DNA of 64,000 bases from Thermodesulfobium sp. 4217-1 (GCF_039822205.1 NZ_JBAGBW010000010.1:7742-71741); one strand, 5' to 3'. Positions 55,837 to 64,000 are shown, numbered from the stretch's first letter. The notes: generated by a model from the letters alone, not told the origin. Made by a program: numbers and translations.

Positions 55837-57492
55837 TTAGTATATTCCTTGGATTTCTCCACTTTCAAATATATCAAACTTTACAGCCTGGGGCACCTTT
55901 GGAAGACCTGGCATAGTCATTATTTTACCAAGCACTGGAACGATAAAGTTAGCGCCGTGTGACATCCTGACCTCTCTAACCATAATCTTAAAATCTTCTG
56001 GCTTGCCAATCAATTTTGGATCTGCAGATAAGGACATTGGAGTCTTCGCCATACAAACAAATGAATTATCCATGTCCACCAGTGATACATCTTTCAGATC
56101 GGCCTCTGCCTCCTGAGAATATTCTACCGAACTTGCACCGTATATAGTCTTTGCAATTTTTTCGATCTTTTCCTTTGGGGTTTGTTCGAGCTTGTATATA
56201 AACCTTGGAACTCTCTCTTCCTCAATCTCAACAATTTTCTTTGCCAGCTCTTCTCCGCCCTTTCCTCCATTCGCCCAAACATCAGAAAGCGCAAATCCTA
56301 CTCCCATAGACTCTACAAAATCTCTTACAATTTTGATCTCTTCGTCTGTGTCGTCACTAAACTTATTCAATGCAACAACTACTTTCAAACCAAAAGCTTG
56401 CATATTCTCAATGTGTTTTTCAAGGTTTTGTAGGCCCCTTATAAGGTTCTTGTTACCGTCTTCAGCATAATCTGCCTTCAAACCGCCATGATATTTGATT
56501 GCCCTGGTAGTAGCTACTATTACAGTAGTACATATTTTCAGATCTCCAAGTCTTGCTATAATGTCCAGGAATTTCTCGCCTCCGAGATCGGTAGCAAAAC
56601 CACCCTCCACTACCGCATATTTTGCAAATTTTAAAGCAAGCTTTATGGATAGAATAGAAGACGTGCCATGAGCTATGTTTGCAAAAGGCCCACCGTGGAC
56701 AAATGCAAGATTGTTTTCAAGGGTTTGGACTATATTAGGATTAATTGCATTCCTTAGAATAGCAGCCATAGCTCCTTCTGCCTTCAAATCTCTTGCATAT
56801 ATAGGCTTTTTATCGTAAGAAAATCCAACCAAAATATTCCCTAGCTTCTTTTTAAGATCGTTTATGTTTAATGACAGACCAAATATAGCCATCACTTCAG
56901 ATGCAGCAGTAATATCAAAACCTGCCTCGCGTGGGAAGCCATTCACACTACCACCTAAGCCAGCTACGATACTCCTTAGCGATCTATCGTTCATATCCAT
57001 AACTCTTCTAAACTTTATTTTCCTAGAATCTATGCCCAATTGATTTCCATGGTAGATATGATTGTCTATAAGAGATGCCAGAAGATTATTGGCATATTCG
57101 ATTGCGGGGAAATCGCCTGTAAAGAGTAGGTTTATGTCATCCATAGGAACAACTTGAGCATACCCGCCACCTGCAGCGCCACCTTTAATTCCAAAAATTG
57201 GTCCCAAGGAAGGCTGTCTTATTGAAGCAAGAGACTTATGGCCTATTCTATTTAGAGCGTCTATGAGGCCAATTACAGTTGTAGTCTTACCTTCTCCGAA
57301 TGGAGTGGGAGTAATACCCGTTACGAATATAAGCTTGCCAAAATCCTTCTTTGACTCATAAAGAAGCCTGTAATCAACCTTGGCCATATAATCACCATAT
57401 GGTCTAAGGGATTCTTCAGGAATTTCATAACTCTTTGCAATATCAAAAACCTTTTTTAACTTAGCATTTTTTGAAATCTCATAATCAGTCAT
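55837..57492 (-). CDS. fhs: Formate-tetrahydrofolate ligase
   Basis: ATP-dependent formation of 10-formyl-THF, the entry of the methyl branch of the Wood-Ljungdahl pathway. 551 residues: the P-loop TPTPFGEGKTTTVIGL, RQPSLGPIFGIKGGAAGGGYAQ, GDFPAIEYANNLLAS, FVHGGPFANIAHGTSS and DLGGEKFLDI. Followed on its 3' side by a strong terminator. In this setting it could serve acetogenic-type C1 assimilation or just purine and fMet supply. Confidence 0.97.
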   Translation of the reverse strand: MTDYEISKNAKLKKVFDIAKSYEIPEESLRPYGDYMAKVDYRLLYESKKDFGKLIFVTGITPTPFGEGKTTTVIGLIDALNRIGHKSLASIRQPSLGPIFGIKGGAAGGGYAQVVPMDDINLLFTGDFPAIEYANNLLASLIDNHIYHGNQLGIDSRKIKFRRVMDMNDRSLRSIVAGLGGSVNGFPREAGFDITAASEVMAIFGLSLNINDLKKKLGNILVGFSYDKKPIYARDLKAEGAMAAILRNAINPNIVQTLENNLAFVHGGPFANIAHGTSSILSIKLALKFAKYAVVEGGFATDLGGEKFLDIIARLGDLKICTTVIVATTRAIKYHGGLKADYAEDGNKNLIRGLQNLEKHIENMQAFGLKVVVALNKFSDDTDEEIKIVRDFVESMGVGFALSDVWANGGKGGEELAKKIVEIEEERVPRFIYKLEQTPKEKIEKIAKTIYGASSVEYSQEAEADLKDVSLVDMDNSFVCMAKTPMSLSADPKLIGKPEDFKIMVREVRMSHGANFIVPVLGKIMTMPGLPKVPQAVKFDIFESGEIQGIY

Positions 57493-57647
57493 ATTCTATC
57501 TCCTATTTTAAAGATATATTAATAAATCTACATAGTTAATTTTAACAAATTTTTGTAATAATTAAAAAGTTTTTTATCATTAGAATATTTTATTGCTGGA
57601 GATAGTATTTTCTTATGAATAGAAAGCATTACTAAATTATCGATATA

Positions 57648-58220
57648 TTATAAAATAAGACCCTTTACAACTGGTATATAAAGCTCATTATCAGAAACTA
57701 TATTAATTTTCTCTATTTTATTAAATGTAGCATCTAAATCGTATCCATCAACCTTACCCAGTTTATAAGCCATATTTTTATAAAAATCAAACAATTCAAG
57801 GTTTAAATCGATTTTATAGATTATAGACAAATATGCTAAAAGCCTAAATTCATCACTAATTGAGAAATTATTTTTGTTAAATCGATAGAGGCTCGACATT
57901 TTTTGTGCCTCAAGATTTTCAACACATTTAATTAATAATTCTTTAGATAGATTTAGCCTATCTCTTCCAGCCTCACTCAATAAACCTATTACATAACCAT
58001 CTTCTTTGCTAATAATTTGAAAATTGTATTTAAAAACATGATTCAGAATCTTACTTGCGAAATTTAATAAGTTTTCTGGAAGAGATTGCTCTTTCTTTAA
58101 GATCTTCTTCATATCATATTTTTCAAAAGAGAAGGTTTTTGCCAATTCTAATTTCTTTGAAACACTAATTAGATCTTTTACTGAGTCTCTTAATTTTCTA
58201 TTGATCGGAACGCCATTCAT
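57648..58220 (-). CDS. Hypothetical protein, no recognised domain
   Basis: 190 residues, Leu/Ile/Lys-rich and probably all-helical (EFRLLAYLSIIYKIDLNLELFDFYKNMA). No signal peptide, membrane segment or motif is seen. AGGAG lies nine bases before the ATG, so translation is credible. It stands between fhs and the insertion sequence on the same strand, with AT-rich gaps on both sides. Confidence 0.65.
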   Translation of the reverse strand: MNGVPINRKLRDSVKDLISVSKKLELAKTFSFEKYDMKKILKKEQSLPENLLNFASKILNHVFKYNFQIISKEDGYVIGLLSEAGRDRLNLSKELLIKCVENLEAQKMSSLYRFNKNNFSISDEFRLLAYLSIIYKIDLNLELFDFYKNMAYKLGKVDGYDLDATFNKIEKINIVSDNELYIPVVKGLIL

Positions 58221-58316
58221 AATATCATTCTCCTAATCTTAGCAAATTCTTATACAAAAAATCACACTACTATATTTTAATTTAATATACAAATTTACAC
58301 AATTAAAAGTTCACAT

Positions 58317-58357
58317 GTTAAAAAGGCAAGCAGAAATTTCCTGCTTGCCTTTTTAAC
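58317..58357. terminator. Strong bidirectional terminator at the insertion-sequence edge
   Basis: A perfect 17-bp inverted repeat (GTTAAAAAGGCAAGCAG / CTGCTTGCCTTTTTAAC) with loop AAATTTC. The GC core and flanking A/T tracts make it a terminator for both strands. It lies just past the transposase stop on the minus strand. Confidence 0.82.
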
Positions 58358-58372
58358 CTACATTCCCTCCAC

Positions 58373-59971
58373 TCATAACGAGGCAGGCGGTTCAACACCA
58401 AGAGCCTCATATATTTCGTATTGTTTTTTTAGAATTTCTCCAAAACGAATATTATGTCCGGGTGTTTCAAAACATTCAATGAGGTCTAATTTATCAAGCA
58501 GCGTTGCAATAGTGTAGTCTTTAAAAAGATCGGCCTCCTGCATCTTTTTCTTGATATAAGATAGGTAAATTAGAGCAATGAATGCTACAAAAAGTTTACC
58601 TTCAAGGCTTTGCTCTGAGGATACCAAGAGCCTTCTTAAATTAAGACGTTCTTTGAGATTCCCAAAAGCTTTTTCAACAACATCCCTATTTCGATAAACC
58701 TGCAATGCTTCTTTAGTGCTCATCTTTTCATTAGTCATTAGAGCAAAAAAGCCATAGTAGCGTTTGGTCTTTGAAACAACATCCTTTTTGACTTCTACTT
58801 TAAGACCACCCCTTGGTGTTTGTATAAGATTAAAATACTTAGCGTAAAGTGCTTCATGTTCTTTGATGGTTTTGCCTTCAAGCAATTCATCTCTTAAAAG
58901 CACAAGAAGCTTATCAAGTCTTTTTTCGTCTTCAGCTGCTTTTTCTATATTGTAATAGTAGTGGATATAAACTTTGCGTTTCTCATTTAGCGTATCTTTC
59001 TTGTATGGCCTTTCACATTTATAAGTCAATGTTGTGTTTACGGTATGCATGTAGAGTTCATAGTCGCTGTCGTAGTGGTCGTATGTTTTGAAAGTATCAT
59101 AGATTGTCTCAAGATTATCCTTTATGAAATTGATTGAAAAAGGAACGGAGAGTAAAAACTTACGATGCTTGCTGTAGAGTTCATTTATGTTGCTTGTGCT
59201 GTAAAAGCCTCTGTCCATTACAAGTTTCACATTCTTAAAACCAAGCTGACTTAAATCAATCAAAAGGTTGTTTAGCGTTTTAGTATCTGGAATGTTTCCA
59301 GCAAGCTTGCGGTAATAAAATGGCAGATTGGATACTGTTCCAAAAACAACTGCTAGATTTAATTGTTCAAGTGCATCATGTTCTTTGTTGTGTCCATACT
59401 GCAGTTGAGCTAGTCCTTCAGAGTAGCTTGAAATGGATGTAATATCATAAGCCCAGTATTCATTATCTGCTTTGCGCTTGCCCCAGACAGTAAAGAAATG
59501 CTGTTTTTGACTTTCCGTGATTGATGAAAACAGCTCACTGCTTTTTTGAGAAGGGATATCTTTGCCGTATGGGTGGTGATGCAAAAGACCCCATTTTTCA
59601 AAACGATAAAGTGCTCCGCTTTCTTCCAGTATAAGATAATAGGCAATAGATAGTATCTGTTTGTATTTTTCAGGGAAGCATCGCTTTAGATCATCAATAA
59701 TGCCTAATTTATTTCCAATAGCATCAAAAAGGTAAGTAGCACCACAAAAACTCCTAGAAACATCTTTGCATGGAGCATTAGAATTATCATTGTTTTTTTT
59801 CTTGTGTCCTCTACCATCTGTAGGGATAATTTCTCCAGTATCTTTATCAACTCTGCCCACCAGAGTACGTCTTGCTCTTGATTGTTTCTTTTCTTTATCC
59901 CAGTATGAGAAAGATTTATATGCGTATGTAAGACCTGAGCGCTTATCATATTGGAAAACAATAGCCGCCAT
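58373..59971 (-). CDS. IS1634-family DDE transposase
   Basis: 532 residues, full length. DDE residues are likely in YDITSIS (first Asp), KLVMDRGFYS (second Asp) and the RDVVEKAFGNLKERLNLRRL (Glu) segment, the IS4-superfamily YREK-like motif. N-terminal AIVFQYDKRSGLTYAYKSFSYW is typical of the family. The start has AGGAGG before ATG. It looks intact and may be active. Confidence 0.93.
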   Translation of the reverse strand: MAAIVFQYDKRSGLTYAYKSFSYWDKEKKQSRARRTLVGRVDKDTGEIIPTDGRGHKKKNNDNSNAPCKDVSRSFCGATYLFDAIGNKLGIIDDLKRCFPEKYKQILSIAYYLILEESGALYRFEKWGLLHHHPYGKDIPSQKSSELFSSITESQKQHFFTVWGKRKADNEYWAYDITSISSYSEGLAQLQYGHNKEHDALEQLNLAVVFGTVSNLPFYYRKLAGNIPDTKTLNNLLIDLSQLGFKNVKLVMDRGFYSTSNINELYSKHRKFLLSVPFSINFIKDNLETIYDTFKTYDHYDSDYELYMHTVNTTLTYKCERPYKKDTLNEKRKVYIHYYYNIEKAAEDEKRLDKLLVLLRDELLEGKTIKEHEALYAKYFNLIQTPRGGLKVEVKKDVVSKTKRYYGFFALMTNEKMSTKEALQVYRNRDVVEKAFGNLKERLNLRRLLVSSEQSLEGKLFVAFIALIYLSYIKKKMQEADLFKDYTIATLLDKLDLIECFETPGHNIRFGEILKKQYEIYEALGVEPPASL

Positions 59972-59990
59972 AATATTACCTCCTTTAATA

Positions 59991-60014
59991 GTTATGTATA
60001 TAATAACACATAAC
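59991..60014. promoter_or_regulatory. Inverted repeat upstream of the transposase gene
   Basis: GTTATGT and ACATAAC separated by ten bases, 20 bases before the transposase start. It may be a promoter hairpin or transposase-binding site. Confidence 0.35.
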
Positions 60015-60191
60015 GATTAAATTTGCAAGCAAAATCTTTAATAAAATAATAGAGAATAATATTTTTGGAGTTATTTTATAGAATGCTCGTTAGGTAAGTG
60101 CGGAATGCAGGTTTTAAGTTTTATTAAAGATTTCAAATTTAATGAGAATTAAACTTATACTTCATTTTTATTACAGAAAGATCAACTATGA

Positions 60192-60605
60192 TTATTCTAA
60201 AATGAATGGCAGCTTCTTCTTCCAAAAAATCTTGACAACAGTAAAACTTCCAGGTCCTACGATAAATATGCTTAGTGCAATTAAAAATTCTGTAAGAGCA
60301 TACTCCATGCCGCCTTTTTGTAAATCAAACCCGTGCGGCAAATGAACAATCATAATAGCACCAAACATTACAAGCATGATGTTAAGCGCACCTACTCGCG
60401 TCAAGAGCCCTGTTAGCATTGCAAGACCACCGGTAAATTCAGCAATACCCACAAGAGCAGCAATTACAATAGGCATATGCATATGAAAAGAAAATTGATA
60501 TATACCAGGACCATCAAACCAATCAAACAATATACCACTTCCATGAAAAATAAAAGTCATTGCAAGAGCTAAGCGCAAAATGAATCTTGAAAGATCAAAT
60601 TTCAT
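60192..60605 (-). CDS. DoxX-family membrane protein
   Basis: 137 residues, with about four membrane segments. FILRLALAMTFIFHGSGILFDWFDGPG and IVIAALVGIAEFTGGLAMLTGLLTRVGA are family patterns. Start taken at ATG 60605, with AGGAGG nine bases upstream; the frame reaches 60635. DoxX proteins occur in redox-linked or stress operons; the exact role is uncertain. Confidence 0.88.
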   Translation of the reverse strand: MKFDLSRFILRLALAMTFIFHGSGILFDWFDGPGIYQFSFHMHMPIVIAALVGIAEFTGGLAMLTGLLTRVGALNIMLVMFGAIMIVHLPHGFDLQKGGMEYALTEFLIALSIFIVGPGSFTVVKIFWKKKLPFILE

Positions 60606-60640
60606 TTCAAGTACCCTCCTAAGTGTATAAGACAAAGTTT

Positions 60641-60673
60641 AATAATATATTATTATATATCTAATATTTAGAT
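60641..60673. promoter_or_regulatory. Pair of AT-rich palindromes upstream of the DoxX gene
   Basis: A perfect 14-base palindrome AATAATATATTATT at 60641-60654 and a hairpin ATCTAA-TAT-TTAGAT at 60659-60673, close to the doxX start. They could be operator sites; AT-rich palindromes also arise by chance. Confidence 0.3.
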
Positions 60674-60700
60674 TGGCTATTAAATTATTTTAAATTTGCA

Positions 60701-60907
60701 TTATGATGCGAAAGGTATTACCAAATATTCTTCTTCATCGGGCGAAGATGTATTTAAACACCAAGCTTCAACAGAAGAAGAATCACACTTAAAACCATTA
60801 GAACGTATTACATCCCAACCCTTCAGCTTTGCGCTATCTTCATCCTGTGCATTCACAACCACACAAATATCTGGATCGCACTTCAAACACACCATATAAA
60901 GATTCAC
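60701..60907 (-). CDS. Small Cys-containing protein, unknown
   Basis: 68 residues from GTG 60907, which has AGGAGG seven bases upstream; the frame reaches 60925. The chain begins NLYMVCLKCDPDIC, with three Cys in ten residues, then DEDSAKLKGWDVI and two more Cys (FKCDSS, AWCLN). The N-terminal C-x2-C-x4-C may bind metal. It ends with acidic SPDEEEYLVIPF. No family is recognised. Confidence 0.65.
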   Translation of the reverse strand: MNLYMVCLKCDPDICVVVNAQDEDSAKLKGWDVIRSNGFKCDSSSVEAWCLNTSSPDEEEYLVIPFAS

Positions 60908-60937
60908 CGTAATCCCTCCTTTCACCCTTCACTACAA

Positions 60938-60951
60938 TTATTATATAATAA
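60938..60951 (-). promoter_or_regulatory. Palindrome / possible -10 element before the small Cys protein gene
   Basis: TTATTATATAATAA, a perfect 14-base palindrome containing TATAAT on the minus strand. It stands about 30 bases before the GTG start, a suitable place for a -10 box. No good -35 is seen, so it may be an operator instead. Confidence 0.35.
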
Positions 60952-61131
60952 AAATTACTTATTAAACCATAAATATAACTTATCAAGTATTCAGAATATT
61001 CTACAAAATTTAAATACAGTGAAGTTATTTTTAAAATTTTATAGAAGAAATGAGAGAAAATTAATATTCATTAAAAGAATATTAAAAGGTGGGGTTCTAA
61101 AAAATGCAGTTAAATAGGAAGTTAATTAAGA

Positions 61132-61542
61132 TTATATTTCAAATCTATCCTCCTTTATGTATACCTGACCAGTAAATGAAGCAACGAGTTTCCTATTTTC
61201 ATCCTTATATATTTTCACATCATAGAGTCCCAATTTTCTTGACCTGCCAGCTTCTAAGCACTCAGCAATAAGCTCTTCTCCTAAAAGAGCTGGGTTTGAA
61301 TAGTTTATATTAGCAGATATCCCAACTGCAATCTTGCCATGGGAGTTCGAAGCTAAAGCGAAAGCAAAATCAGCAAATGAAAATATAGCCCCACCCTGAC
61401 AAATATTTACCGCATTTAGCATATCATCCCTTACAACCATAGAAATCCTTGAATATCCAATTCTTGCTTCAAGTACTTTAATATTAAGCCATACTGCAAC
61501 CTTATCATTGTCTCTCATAAACTGGACTACTTTCTCATTCAC
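61132..61542 (-). CDS. PaaI-type hotdog thioesterase
   Basis: 136 residues. VVRDDMLNAVNICQGGAIFSFADFAFALASN is the family active-site segment (for HGGxxFxLAD), followed by GISANINYSNPALLGEELIAECLEAGRSRKLG. Here the usual His of HGG is Gln, an active-site variant. It hydrolyses acyl-CoA thioesters, substrate unknown. Its neighbour TspO lies 23 bases upstream. Confidence 0.88.
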   Translation of the reverse strand: MNEKVVQFMRDNDKVAVWLNIKVLEARIGYSRISMVVRDDMLNAVNICQGGAIFSFADFAFALASNSHGKIAVGISANINYSNPALLGEELIAECLEAGRSRKLGLYDVKIYKDENRKLVASFTGQVYIKEDRFEI

Positions 61543-61565
61543 TTCATTATCTCCTACTCTAAAAA

Positions 61566-61964
61566 TTATTTATTCATTAAATAAATATTTAATTGTAAAA
61601 CAAAGGCAAATAAGACCCAAACAAGATAAAAAATATTCAGATATACCACATTTGGATATATCTCCCAGACCCCTAAGAGAGCCCAAACAAGAGTTATCAA
61701 AACGAGGAAAACATCAACCAAAGCCAGAAAATTGTTTTTTAATTTAAACTCGATTGGTGTATATAATACATTAAAAAATAAATTAAGCCCAAACGGAAGA
61801 AAAATTTGCCATGAATTAGAACCTGTTATCGTCTGAACGAAAAGATATCCAAATGACAAGAACATAAGAAAGTACAAGAAAGTCCACACAGGAGCAAAAA
61901 CTCCTTTAGGTGGAGCCCAGGAAGGTTTTTTCAATGATTTGTATCTTTCTTCATAATTGTTCAT
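61566..61964 (-). CDS. TspO/MBR family protein lacking the first helix
   Basis: 132 residues; the family normally has about 155 and five helices. The chain begins at the loop YKSLKKPSWAPPKGVFAPVWTFLYFLMF, i.e. after where helix 1 should be, and then shows four membrane segments. The ATG shares one base with the stop of the upstream gene. TspO binds porphyrins and related ligands; with helix 1 absent function is uncertain. Confidence 0.85.
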   Translation of the reverse strand: MNNYEERYKSLKKPSWAPPKGVFAPVWTFLYFLMFLSFGYLFVQTITGSNSWQIFLPFGLNLFFNVLYTPIEFKLKNNFLALVDVFLVLITLVWALLGVWEIYPNVVYLNIFYLVWVLFAFVLQLNIYLMNK

Positions 61965-63409
61965 TATATTGCTCTCCCTTCATATAAAGTCTTCGCACTT
62001 GATAATATTCTTTTAATCATTAATCTAAATATTATTTTATGAAATGGGATCATTGCATACCAATAAAGTCTGCCACCCAACCCATTTGGATAATAATAAG
62101 CAGTTTGAATCAGTGTGTCATAATTAATTATAAATTCAAGCCATCCCTTACCAGGAATAATCATCTGTGCCTCAAGCAATATTCTTTTACCAGGTTGAAA
62201 ATCTACCAATTTCCAAAAGTCTATTGCGTCACCAATTCTAAGATTGGAACTTTCTCTTCTTGACCTATTGGTACCGTATCCTCCAAAAAGCTTGTCGATA
62301 ACCCCTCGCAAAGCCCAGAGAAAATTTAGGGCGAACCAGCCATTTTTTCCACCCGCATTGGCGCAAACTTCGAAAACACTAAGTCCTAACTCGGGAGAAA
62401 ATGTCGATGAAAGGCTTTCCTTGTATATCGCCTTAGATATTTCAGGTATGTGTGGGACATCACATACTAAATCTTGAGAGCTATCGCACCACCTGCTTAA
62501 AACTTGATTGTTTTGAATTTCATGTATGGCCTTTCTCACTGAGGCTTCAAAATCTAAAGTTTTAATTTCAGGAAAATATATTTTTGCATTATCATTAATC
62601 TTTATAGTTTCACTTTTTAACCCCATTATAAGCTCTTTGGCGATCTTGAAATTTACAGGAGTCAGAAAAATAAGCCAATAAGCAGAAAGCCTTGGCGTAA
62701 GAAAATTAATAGTAAAAATATATCTTTTTAATCCCATTACTTTTGCAGTACTTAATATCATTTCCTTAAAACTCATCTGCTCTAAACCAATATCTATGAC
62801 TTCATTTATCTCATCTTTTAAAAAAATAGCAGCCTTTAGGTATTCTATTACGTCATCAATATAAATTGGACAGGTCTTTGTCTTGGTCCATTTTGGAGCT
62901 ATCATAATCGGAAGTTTTTCAACAAGGTTTCGTAAAATTTCAAAACTGGCACTCCCCGATCCAATTATTATCCCCGTTCTAAACCATATCAATTTTACGC
63001 TTTCATTAAACTTAGAAAGTATTTCGCCAGTCATAAGTCTGCTTCTGAGGTGTCTGCTTGCATCTTGATATCTACCTAAGCCACCAAGATATACAATTCT
63101 TTTCACACCATTTTCTTTTGCTATAGCAATGAAATTTTCAGCGCTTTTCTTCTCTGCACTAATATAATCATCATTTTCAGACATCATATGTATCAAATAT
63201 ACTGCAACATCTATACCTCTCAAAGCTTCATCAAGTTTTTTTAGATCAAAAGTATCCCCTTCTACAATTTCAAAATTCTCAATAAACGATTGATCAAGCT
63301 TTCTTTTATTTCTAACAAGACATCTAACTTTTATATTCTTATTTTCAATCAAAGAATATGCTAGTCTTCTGCCAACGAAACCTGTCACTCCAGTGAGCAA
63401 TATATTCAT
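61964..63409 (-). CDS. NAD(P)-binding SDR protein with C-terminal DUF2867
   Basis: 481 residues from ATG 63409. The N-terminal Rossmann domain has NILLTGVTGFVGRRLAYSLIE, DVAVYLIHMMSEND and VKRIVYLGGLGRY. The C-terminal ~150 residues (LRIGDAIDFWKLVDFQPGKRILLEAQMIIPG) match DUF2867. This is the YbjT-type fused protein common in anaerobes; the reaction is unknown. It precedes tspO. Confidence 0.88.
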   Translation of the reverse strand: MNILLTGVTGFVGRRLAYSLIENKNIKVRCLVRNKRKLDQSFIENFEIVEGDTFDLKKLDEALRGIDVAVYLIHMMSENDDYISAEKKSAENFIAIAKENGVKRIVYLGGLGRYQDASRHLRSRLMTGEILSKFNESVKLIWFRTGIIIGSGSASFEILRNLVEKLPIMIAPKWTKTKTCPIYIDDVIEYLKAAIFLKDEINEVIDIGLEQMSFKEMILSTAKVMGLKRYIFTINFLTPRLSAYWLIFLTPVNFKIAKELIMGLKSETIKINDNAKIYFPEIKTLDFEASVRKAIHEIQNNQVLSRWCDSSQDLVCDVPHIPEISKAIYKESLSSTFSPELGLSVFEVCANAGGKNGWFALNFLWALRGVIDKLFGGYGTNRSRRESSNLRIGDAIDFWKLVDFQPGKRILLEAQMIIPGKGWLEFIINYDTLIQTAYYYPNGLGGRLYWYAMIPFHKIIFRLMIKRILSSAKTLYEGRAI

Positions 63410-63453
63410 AATGAACAATTATAAATTAGTTTAATTAAATTTTTAAAATTATG

Positions 63454-64000
63454 TTAGATCCCTGAAATGATTTTACTTATTATCTCTATGCTATCAGGGT
63501 TTTCCAAACTTGTAGTATCGCTTACAATCTTGCCCTTTATAACCAATTCTCTTAAAAATCTTCTCATAATCTTTCCACTAGGAGTTTTTGGGGTAGTTGG
63601 AACACAGAAAATATCCCCAGGAAGTGCAATTTTTCCAATTTTTTCAATAATTTTTTCATTAATCTTTAATTTTATCTTCTCTTCATTACATTCTTCCCTT
63701 ACAGTAACAAATACAACAGGCACCATGCCCTTTACTTCATCAGGGGTGCCTATTACCGCTGACTCTACCACTCCCTCAACCTCCATAACAGCACTTTCAA
63801 TCTCCATAGTACTGATTCTATGCCCCGATACGTTTATAACGTCATCAGTTCGAGAAAGCACCCATATGTGGCCATCACTATCTCTCACAGCAGCATCATA
63901 AGTATAGTAAACGCCAGGGACTTTATAAAAATAGGTATCTAAATATCTTTCGTGGTCTTTCCAGAGATCTCGGATTAACATTGGTATGGGTTTATTGAAA
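63454..64000 (-). CDS. acsA: Acetyl-CoA synthetase, C-terminal part (5' end outside the window)
   Basis: About 182 residues of an AMP-forming acyl-CoA ligase. Signatures are DHERYLDTYF, YYTYDAAVRDSDGHIWVLSRTDDVINVSGHRIST, GIAIPDEVKG-like VIGTPDEVKGMVPVVFV, and the acetylatable-Lys region PKTPSGKIMRRFLREL. An ATG at 63981 is internal and not the start. Most likely acetate activation; propionate is possible. Confidence 0.9.
   Translation of the reverse strand, partial: FNKPIPMLIRDLWKDHERYLDTYFYKVPGVYYTYDAAVRDSDGHIWVLSRTDDVINVSGHRISTMEIESAVMEVEGVVESAVIGTPDEVKGMVPVVFVTVREECNEEKIKLKINEKIIEKIGKIALPGDIFCVPTTPKTPSGKIMRRFLRELVIKGKIVSDTTSLENPDSIEIISKIISGI

Larger units (their letters stand above)
58342..60031 (-). 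mobile_element. IS1634-type insertion sequence, proposed limits
   Basis: Proposed ends come from an imperfect terminal inverted repeat, TGCTTGCCTTTTTAACC at 58342 and TGCTTGCAAATTTAATC read inward from 60031 (13 of 17 match). This gives 1690 bases, fitting a 1.6 kb transposase gene. The left end overlaps one arm of the 58317-58357 hairpin, so the true left edge could be elsewhere; no clear target duplication is seen. Confidence 0.45.

Noticed and set aside
61104-61175. 23-codon plus-strand frame with AAAGGTGGGG upstream
   Set aside because: Short, runs into the convergent thioesterase gene, no sign of selection.
63467-63901. 144-codon plus-strand frame opposite the acetyl-CoA synthetase
   Set aside because: Shadow; the minus strand has full adenylate-forming motifs.
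1-64000. CRISPR arrays, tRNA or rRNA genes
   Set aside because: No regular direct repeats with spacers, no cloverleaf or rRNA-like sequence was recognised on either strand by eye.

Overview
The window is an AT-rich, tightly packed bacterial chromosome segment with about 60 genes. Many neighbours overlap by a few bases, and start codons are often TTG or GTG. Gene content suggests an anaerobe with folate-dependent C1 metabolism (formate-THF ligase), several molybdenum/tungsten cofactor genes, the first steps of tetrapyrrole synthesis plus a siroheme-type dehydrogenase, and small bacterial-type ferredoxins. This would fit a Thermodesulfobium-like sulfate reducer or a related deep-branching, Firmicutes-like lineage. 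That placement is inference from style and gene content; no rRNA gene is present to confirm it.

Layout: (1) 1-1438: 5' end of pyrF and a secreted AMIN-domain protein whose C-terminal half resembles a phage virion-protein domain. (2) 1555-7820, minus: a molybdopterin cluster with three different MoeA proteins (one degenerate, one fused to a binding-protein domain), a MogA/MoaB-type protein, MoaC and MoaA. (3) 7858-13653, minus: metallo-beta-lactamase hydrolase, RNase PH, tyrosine recombinase, TrmFO, topoisomerase I. (4) 13650-20283, minus: secreted ILEI/PANDER-like protein, hemC, hemX/ccsA-like, hemA, siroheme dehydrogenase, LolA-like protein, argF, queD. (5) 20369-23581, minus: a 1070-residue PQQ-propeller protein with two FAD-oxidoreductase modules. 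(6) 23578-31423, minus: housekeeping run dprA, comM, yraN, rnhB, lepB, rplS, trmD, khpA, rpsP, ffh, ftsY, followed by two small ferredoxins. (7) 32173-41864, plus: smc, polyprenyl synthase, DUF212 protein, dxs, nadK, recN, pgeF. (8) 41870-49777, minus: hom, nadE, ribD, rlmN, rsmB, fmt, def. (9) 49870-53460, minus: DUF523/DUF1722 protein, a methyltransferase with an FKBP-like N-terminus, and a class II photolyase. (10) 53543-64000: DUF996 protein, 14-TM MFS exporter, fhs, an unknown gene, one IS1634-type insertion sequence, DoxX, a small Cys-rich protein, a thioesterase, a TspO lacking its first helix, an SDR/DUF2867 protein and the 3' end of an acetyl-CoA synthetase gene.

The most notable result is that smc and the polyprenyl synthase gene behind it have no usable ATG, GTG or TTG. 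smc appears to start at ATT (32173) behind a perfect GGAGG, and the synthase at CTG (35334) behind AGGAGGGAG. Calls restricted to standard starts cut off the SMC Walker A motif and the synthase N-terminus. Other points of interest are the multi-domain proteins at 377, 13650, 20369 and 50858, and the three-MoeA cluster. No tRNA, rRNA or CRISPR array was found, and no gene-free stretch exceeds 300 bases.
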